Shown: positions 5,926 through 9,184 of the stretch, in pieces
How the letters are laid out: every line of letters begins with the position of its first letter
How positions within the stretch are numbered: position 1 is the first letter of the stretch
From: Candidatus Latescibacterota bacterium
GTDB lineage: Bacteria; Latescibacterota; MVCY01
Assembly (NCBI GenBank): GCA_030629295.1
Contig: DAOVPH010000059.1
Span: 1-9,184 of the forward strand
Direction of reading: 5' to 3'
DNA: 9,184 nt
Made by a program: the position numbers and the translations under genes
Notes under the pieces: model-generated
Seen by the model: the letters and a program-made list of their open reading frames with translations, nothing else
Databases searched by the model: none
What the model was told of the DNA's origin: nothing

Positions 5926-7062
5926 TTAGAACAGATAGGTTAAGCAGACATTGGTGGCCAAGTTTGCCCACGCTGCCCCACTAAGCACATAGGGGCCACG
6001 GTGCAGAAGGTCTTGGCTCAGGAGCAGGTCCACCAGCACTTTTTTGTAGGTTGCCCGGACGCCAAAGTTATATCTGAAGGCGGCCCTTTTCCCGTTCTGT
6101 AGGGGATCGTCGCCACTAACCATAGTCAGAGTAGCGCTGGCACCGCCTCGTCCGGTCAGCCAGGAGTTCAACGGCTTCTCGTAACCACCGAGGTAGGTAA
6201 ATTCCATGGTAGTTACAGTCTCATCATCAACTCCCGCTGCCGCGAAAGAGGTGGTTTCCATGTCCACGTCTAAAACCACACCGGTGACCAGCATGGACTT
6301 ATTCGCACCCCTCTTGTTGACGCCGCAACCTATGTTCACGCCCATGGCGGAGACCTCGTCAGCACCGTCCCTTACCGGATCGGTGCTGTAGTGCACGCCC
6401 AGAACCGGGATCAGTTTTTTTCCCTCGCCCTTATCCATAATCAGGCGAGCATCTACATTTAGACCAATCCCACCGGTGCTCTCGATGTTGGTGGCATCAT
6501 CCGAGAAAGTGGCCATAGAGACGCGCGCTCCCAGATCGACATCACCCAGAGCTATGGGCTTGGTTACACCGGCCGCGACATCCACCGACATAGCACTGGC
6601 GGCTTTCTCCAGGGCATTCTCACTGCCGGCAAGTCCGAGAACTGCCCGGCCACCGACCGTCATATCGCCCACCTTCTTGGCCAAGAAGATGTCTGGTATT
6701 GGTCTCAGGTTTCCGGCCAGACCAGGAAGATTACCGCCTGCAGTAGGCAACGCTGCCCGAAGAGCCGAAAAGCCCCCGGTGCCAGGCAGATTGTAGTGAA
6801 TGGCCCAGGCACAATCATCCTTCTTGACCAGCAGGCCGCTCATCATATTATCGGGAATTCCCGCGCCCGCGGGGATATTGGGAATGATCCAAAGTGCATT
6901 GGAGAACATGAGCATACGTCCGGGGTAAATCGCATAGTTGGACGTATCAATCATAAAGCGATGCTCACCGCCCAACGCATTCCAGCGGGCCGAGGCGGCA
7001 AAGACAGTTGAGGTTGCCGCCAGTAATAAGATAATTAGCGATATCGAAAACAGTTTCTTCAT
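5926..7062 (-). CDS. Uncharacterised secreted protein, probable outer-membrane beta-barrel
   Basis: I do not recognise a named family. The 378-residue product has a Sec signal peptide (MKKLF, hydrophobic 6-19, likely cleavage after VFA at 22). The mature part is rich in Gly, Ala and alternating hydrophobic/polar stretches typical of beta strands (for example VGDMTVGGRAVLGLAG and FRYNFGVRATYKKVLVDLLL), has no hydrophobic helices, and ends in CLTYLF with a terminal Phe, the usual barrel-assembly signal. Near the N-terminus, WNALGGEHRFMIDTSN (27-42) recalls a motif I associate with barrel-like proteins of several poorly characterised diderm phyla. GAAAGGGG lies 7 nt before the ATG. It sits between the ACT-domain gene and the ABC transporter, suggesting an outer-membrane pore or receptor for the same solute, but that is inferred from position only. 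Alternative: a periplasmic or surface beta-rich protein. Confidence 0.8.
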   Translation of the reverse strand: MKKLFSISLIILLLAATSTVFAASARWNALGGEHRFMIDTSNYAIYPGRMLMFSNALWIIPNIPAGAGIPDNMMSGLLVKKDDCAWAIHYNLPGTGGFSALRAALPTAGGNLPGLAGNLRPIPDIFLAKKVGDMTVGGRAVLGLAGSENALEKAASAMSVDVAAGVTKPIALGDVDLGARVSMATFSDDATNIESTGGIGLNVDARLIMDKGEGKKLIPVLGVHYSTDPVRDGADEVSAMGVNIGCGVNKRGANKSMLVTGVVLDVDMETTSFAAAGVDDETVTTMEFTYLGGYEKPLNSWLTGRGGASATLTMVSGDDPLQNGKRAAFRYNFGVRATYKKVLVDLLLSQDLLHRGPYVLSGAAWANLATNVCLTYLF

Positions 7063-7195
7063 CTTCGAACCCCTTTCATTTGAAAGTTAAACTTCTAAAA
7101 CACCCAGATCCCGACAAGAGAGGGGATCTCTTTCCTGAAAATCTCACCTCCTTTCTTCTGCAAGATTTCTTGTGGCAACGGGTTTTCATGGCGGG
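7063..7195 (-). promoter_or_regulatory. Structured leader of the beta-barrel gene
   Basis: This 133-nt gap holds two mutually exclusive hairpins on the minus-strand transcript: AAGAGA/TCTCTT around a TCCCC loop, and AGATCCC (7123-7129) with GGGATCT (7106-7112), whose 10-nt loop is 7113-7122. It also holds a very strong Shine-Dalgarno-like AAAGGAGGTG at 7145-7154 with no ATG, GTG or TTG at normal spacing. The second hairpin is followed by GGGTGTTTTAG, a weak T-run. The layout would suit attenuation or a leader-peptide mechanism, but I match it to no known riboswitch class. Confidence 0.4.
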
Positions 7196-7627
7196 CTACA
7201 GCGAGTAGATATGTTCCTCTCCCAGCAGGCGGATGCCATTTCTCTGAAATAGGGCAACGGCATCCTGGGGGTTCTCCGCCCGGAAGATCACCACTGCATT
7301 TTGCCCCGATTTCTCCACAAAGGCATACATATACTCCACATTGATACCGCCGGAGTCGCAGATGCCCAGTATCTGGGCCAGCCCACCCGGCTTGTCCTCC
7401 ACCTCCACGGCCAATACATCGGTCTGACTGATGGTAAAGCCAGAACTTTTCAGAACCTGCTGCGCCTTATCAGGTTTGTCCACAATCAGCCTCAGGATTC
7501 CGAAGTCAGAGGTATCGGCCAAAGAGAGCGCCCGGATGTTGATGCCCGCCTCTTTGAAAACCTCACTCACCTCGTGTAGTCGGCCAGAGCGATTTTCCAA
7601 AAATACCGAAATCTGTTTGACTAACAT
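7196..7627 (-). CDS. Double ACT-domain amino-acid-binding protein
   Basis: This 143-residue cytoplasmic protein consists of two ACT domains and nothing else. ACT1 runs about 3-66, with the ligand-loop motif ENRSGRLHEV at 11-20. ACT2 runs about 71-138, with EDKPGGLAQI at 77-86. Such stand-alone tandem ACT proteins are commonly encoded next to PaaK-type ligases, and sometimes indolepyruvate oxidoreductase genes, in anaerobes. They are presumed to bind an amino acid or aromatic ligand and modulate a partner; no catalytic residues are visible. I chose the ATG at 7627 because GAGGAGGT lies 8 nt upstream and MLVKQISVFLENRSG begins the first beta strand. A GTG at 7678 overlapping the upstream stop would add 17 unconserved-looking residues. 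It follows the amidohydrolase gene after 47 nt. Confidence 0.9.
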   Translation of the reverse strand: MLVKQISVFLENRSGRLHEVSEVFKEAGINIRALSLADTSDFGILRLIVDKPDKAQQVLKSSGFTISQTDVLAVEVEDKPGGLAQILGICDSGGINVEYMYAFVEKSGQNAVVIFRAENPQDAVALFQRNGIRLLGEEHIYSL

Positions 7628-7635
7628 TTTCCAAG

Positions 7636-7643
7636 ACCTCCTC
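7636..7643 (-). promoter_or_regulatory. Shine-Dalgarno site deciding the ACT-protein start
   Basis: GAGGAGGT on the minus strand lies 8 nt before the ATG at 7627. It favours this start over the GTG at 7678. Confidence 0.75.
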
Positions 7644-7674
7644 ATGTGTAATGTAGCCCTTTGGGTATGAAATC

Positions 7675-8469
7675 TCACAGATCCAACAACCTGGCACTAT
7701 TGGCCCAGAGGATTTTCTCCTTGGCCTGGTCAGAAATGTCCAATTCCAATATCTGCTTCACCTCAGCCTGTTGGTCAGTCCAGGGGGAGTCGGTGCCAAA
7801 CAGGATTCTGTCGAAGCTGTGCCTATCCATAATTCTTAGCATTCTATCGGTTGCTAAATGCCCAAATGTATAAGAAGTGTCAAGATATAACTTTTTGCCT
7901 AACAGATACTGCTCAACCTGATCCCACATTCGGAATCCGCCCAGGTGAGCAGCGATAACCTTCAAGGTAGGGAAGTTAACCACTACTTGGGAGATTCTCT
8001 GTGGGGTGCCGTGAAACGGGGCGGAGAAGGCAATATCCTCCCCGGCATGAAACAGAAGAATCAGACCAGTCGCAGCAAGTTTCTCGTATATCGGAAACAT
8101 CGACCGATCGTCAGGATAGAAGTCCTGAAACTCAGGGTGAAGTTTGACCCCGGACATCCCCAGCCCCCTGATCCGGTCGATCTCCTCCTCCCAGTCCTTC
8201 TGACCTGGGTAAATGGTGCCAAAAGAGAGCACTCCGTTGCCAACCACCCCTTTAGCCCAATCGTTGATGGTCCTCACCTGGGAGGGCTTGGTAGAGACAG
8301 GCTGAAGCACCGAGATGCTGATGTCCGCCCTTTTCATCGAGACTCTAAGGTCGGAGACCGTGCCATCCGAGATCGCCCGGGTGTGGTTCATCTCCTCCAT
8401 CGCACTGATTGCCTTTTGGGCCAGTTCATCTGCAAAGGCGTGGACGTGGATGTCAATGATCTTGGTCAT
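7675..8469 (-). CDS. Amidohydrolase-2 family metal-dependent hydrolase/decarboxylase (TIM barrel)
   Basis: This 264-residue cytoplasmic protein has the metal-binding landmarks of the amidohydrolase superfamily: IDIHVHAF with H8 and H10, GVKLHPEFQDF (H111), LLFHAGEDI (H141), VIAAHLGGF (H175) and ILFGTDSPW (D227). The family (PF04909 type) includes ACMSD-like aromatic decarboxylases and hydrolases of lactones or amides, so the reaction cannot be fixed. An aromatic or acyl metabolite is a reasonable guess from the neighbouring PaaK-like gene. The ATG at 8469 is the only sensible start, since HxH begins at residue 8 and an in-frame TGA lies two codons upstream. No Shine-Dalgarno sequence is visible; that space is occupied by a heptamer repeat, so translation may rely on coupling or an unusual start. 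The gap to the ligase stop codon is 61 nt. Confidence 0.88.
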   Translation of the reverse strand: MTKIIDIHVHAFADELAQKAISAMEEMNHTRAISDGTVSDLRVSMKRADISISVLQPVSTKPSQVRTINDWAKGVVGNGVLSFGTIYPGQKDWEEEIDRIRGLGMSGVKLHPEFQDFYPDDRSMFPIYEKLAATGLILLFHAGEDIAFSAPFHGTPQRISQVVVNFPTLKVIAAHLGGFRMWDQVEQYLLGKKLYLDTSYTFGHLATDRMLRIMDRHSFDRILFGTDSPWTDQQAEVKQILELDISDQAKEKILWANSARLLDL

Positions 8470-8492
8470 CAGTCATTGGTCAGTGGTCATTA
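8465..8492 (-). repeat. Four-unit degenerate heptamer tandem repeat across the amidohydrolase start codon
   Basis: Read on the minus strand, the four 7-base units are TAATGAC, CACTGAC, CAATGAC and TGATGAC. The last contains the amidohydrolase ATG. The repeat fills the space where a ribosome binding site is expected. Its unit resembles that of the repeat at 1028-1048. Confidence 0.6.
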
Positions 8493-8530
8493 GTTGAAGC
8501 TATCCAAAAGATTGAGCCGTTCGTTTTGGT

Positions 8531-9184
8531 TCACAGAACTCTCTTGTCAATTACTCGCTTGGCCTTTCCCATGCTCCGTTCGATACTCTTAGGTTCTACC
8601 AGTTTGATCCTGGTGCGCAGCGCCAGGACGCTTTCGATCTCGTTTTGGATTTTTTTCTCCAGCGTTTCCAGTTTCTTAATCTCGTCGGAGAAGAACTTTT
8701 CGTCCACCTCCACCCAGACTTCTAATTCATCCAGTCCCTTGCTTCTGGTCACCACTAATTGGTAATGAGGCTTGGCCTCTTCGATCTCCAACAGCACGCT
8801 TTCTACTTGAGAGGGGAAGACATTAACGCCCCGGATGACCAACATATCGTCAGTCCTTCCCTTCAGTTTGCTTATCCGGGGAGCGGTTCGGCCACAGTGT
8901 GGACAGGGCTGATAGGTGATACTGGTTATATCGCCGGTACGGTAGCGGATAAGGGGCATTGCCTTCTTGGTTAAGGTGGTGAGCACCAGTTCGCCGTCCT
9001 GGTCCTCGCCCAACACCTCTCCAGTGTTAGGATCGATGATCTCCGGCAGGAAGTGGTCTGCCCACAGGTGAAGTCCCTCTTTGCCCGGACATTCGACAGC
9101 TACCCCGGGTCCGATGATCTCCGAGAGCCCGTAGATGTCACAGGCAGTGACGTCCCAGGCTTTTTCCGCCTCTCCCCTCATCCC
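8531..9184 (-). CDS. Phenylacetate-CoA ligase-like enzyme, C-terminal half (5' end beyond window)
   Basis: The frame enters at the right edge and ends with TGA at 8531, giving about 217 residues, roughly half of a usual 430-residue PaaK. Counting from the Met at 9181, motifs are DIYGLSEIIGPG (15-26), GLHLWADHFLPEIID (36-50), RYRTGD (79-84), a CPHCG cluster (93-97), GRTDDMLVIRGVNVFPSQVE (108-127) and the C-terminal ERSMGKAKRVIDKR (201-214) with the adenylation lysine region. The enzyme activates phenylacetate or another aryl acid with ATP to an acyl-adenylate and then the CoA thioester in the cytoplasm. PaaK-like ligases next to ACT proteins and amino-acid transporters are usually linked to anaerobic aromatic amino acid breakdown; the exact acid is not shown. 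The ATG at 9181 is internal, not the start. Confidence 0.93.
   Translation of the reverse strand, partial: GMRGEAEKAWDVTACDIYGLSEIIGPGVAVECPGKEGLHLWADHFLPEIIDPNTGEVLGEDQDGELVLTTLTKKAMPLIRYRTGDITSITYQPCPHCGRTAPRISKLKGRTDDMLVIRGVNVFPSQVESVLLEIEEAKPHYQLVVTRSKGLDELEVWVEVDEKFFSDEIKKLETLEKKIQNEIESVLALRTRIKLVEPKSIERSMGKAKRVIDKRVL

Noticed and set aside
7076..7189. 37-codon ORF with ATG at 7189, rich in Arg, Lys and Cys
   Set aside because: It has no ribosome site before its ATG, runs through the leader hairpins, and its composition looks like translated non-coding sequence.
7628..7678. GTG start for the ACT protein overlapping the amidohydrolase stop
   Set aside because: The overlap is appealing for coupling, but the GAGGAGGT ahead of 7627 and the normal domain start favour the shorter form.
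1966..8974. Many plus-strand open frames inside the minus-strand genes (for example 1966-2400, 3932-4438, 5399-5746, 6476-6796, 7945-8493)
   Set aside because: Each lies opposite a well-supported conserved gene, and their translations show no recognisable domain; they are antisense shadows.

Overview
All genes I can support in this window lie on the minus strand, so transcription runs right to left. The organism looks like a diderm (Gram-negative-type), probably anaerobic bacterium. The evidence is a secreted protein with outer-membrane beta-barrel features ending in aromatic residues, a YebA/MepM-like M23 peptidase, and a PaaK/double-ACT pair of the kind often found in anaerobic amino-acid or aromatic-acid degraders. 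The sequence alone does not fix a phylum. A deltaproteobacterial-like lineage or an uncultured candidate phylum would both fit.

Layout in transcription order: the 3' half of a phenylacetate-CoA ligase-like gene (9184-8531, upstream half outside the window); a metal-dependent amidohydrolase (8469-7675); a double-ACT-domain protein (7627-7196); an unrecognised secreted beta-barrel-like protein (7062-5926); then a complete LIV-type ABC transporter in canonical order. The transporter consists of a lipoprotein binding protein (5838-4678), permease LivH (4557-3667), permease LivM (3622-2681), ATPase LivG (2633-1860) and ATPase LivF (1860-1123, sharing one base with livG). A 315-base non-coding stretch (808-1122) follows and carries a MITE-like nested palindrome and a short heptamer repeat. 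The left edge holds the N-terminal 269 codons of an M23-type peptidase (807-1), whose catalytic domain is off the window.

Working model (inference): the transporter imports a branched-chain or aromatic amino acid, a carboxylate or a related small molecule, possibly helped across the outer membrane by the barrel protein. The PaaK-like enzyme activates an aryl or arylalkyl acid to its CoA thioester, the double-ACT protein senses an amino acid or aromatic ligand, and the amidohydrolase processes a related metabolite. The gene order is what links these steps; no substrate can be read from the sequence.

The intergenic gaps are unusually rich in structure. There is a 26-bp perfect palindrome between livM and livG, a 9-bp-stem hairpin between the binding protein and livH, a 13-bp-stem hairpin between the barrel gene and the binding protein, and two mutually exclusive hairpins plus an apparently unused strong Shine-Dalgarno sequence before the barrel gene. 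A heptamer tandem repeat runs through the amidohydrolase start codon. None has a convincing U-tract, so I read them as repeats, mRNA-processing or attenuation elements rather than simple terminators.
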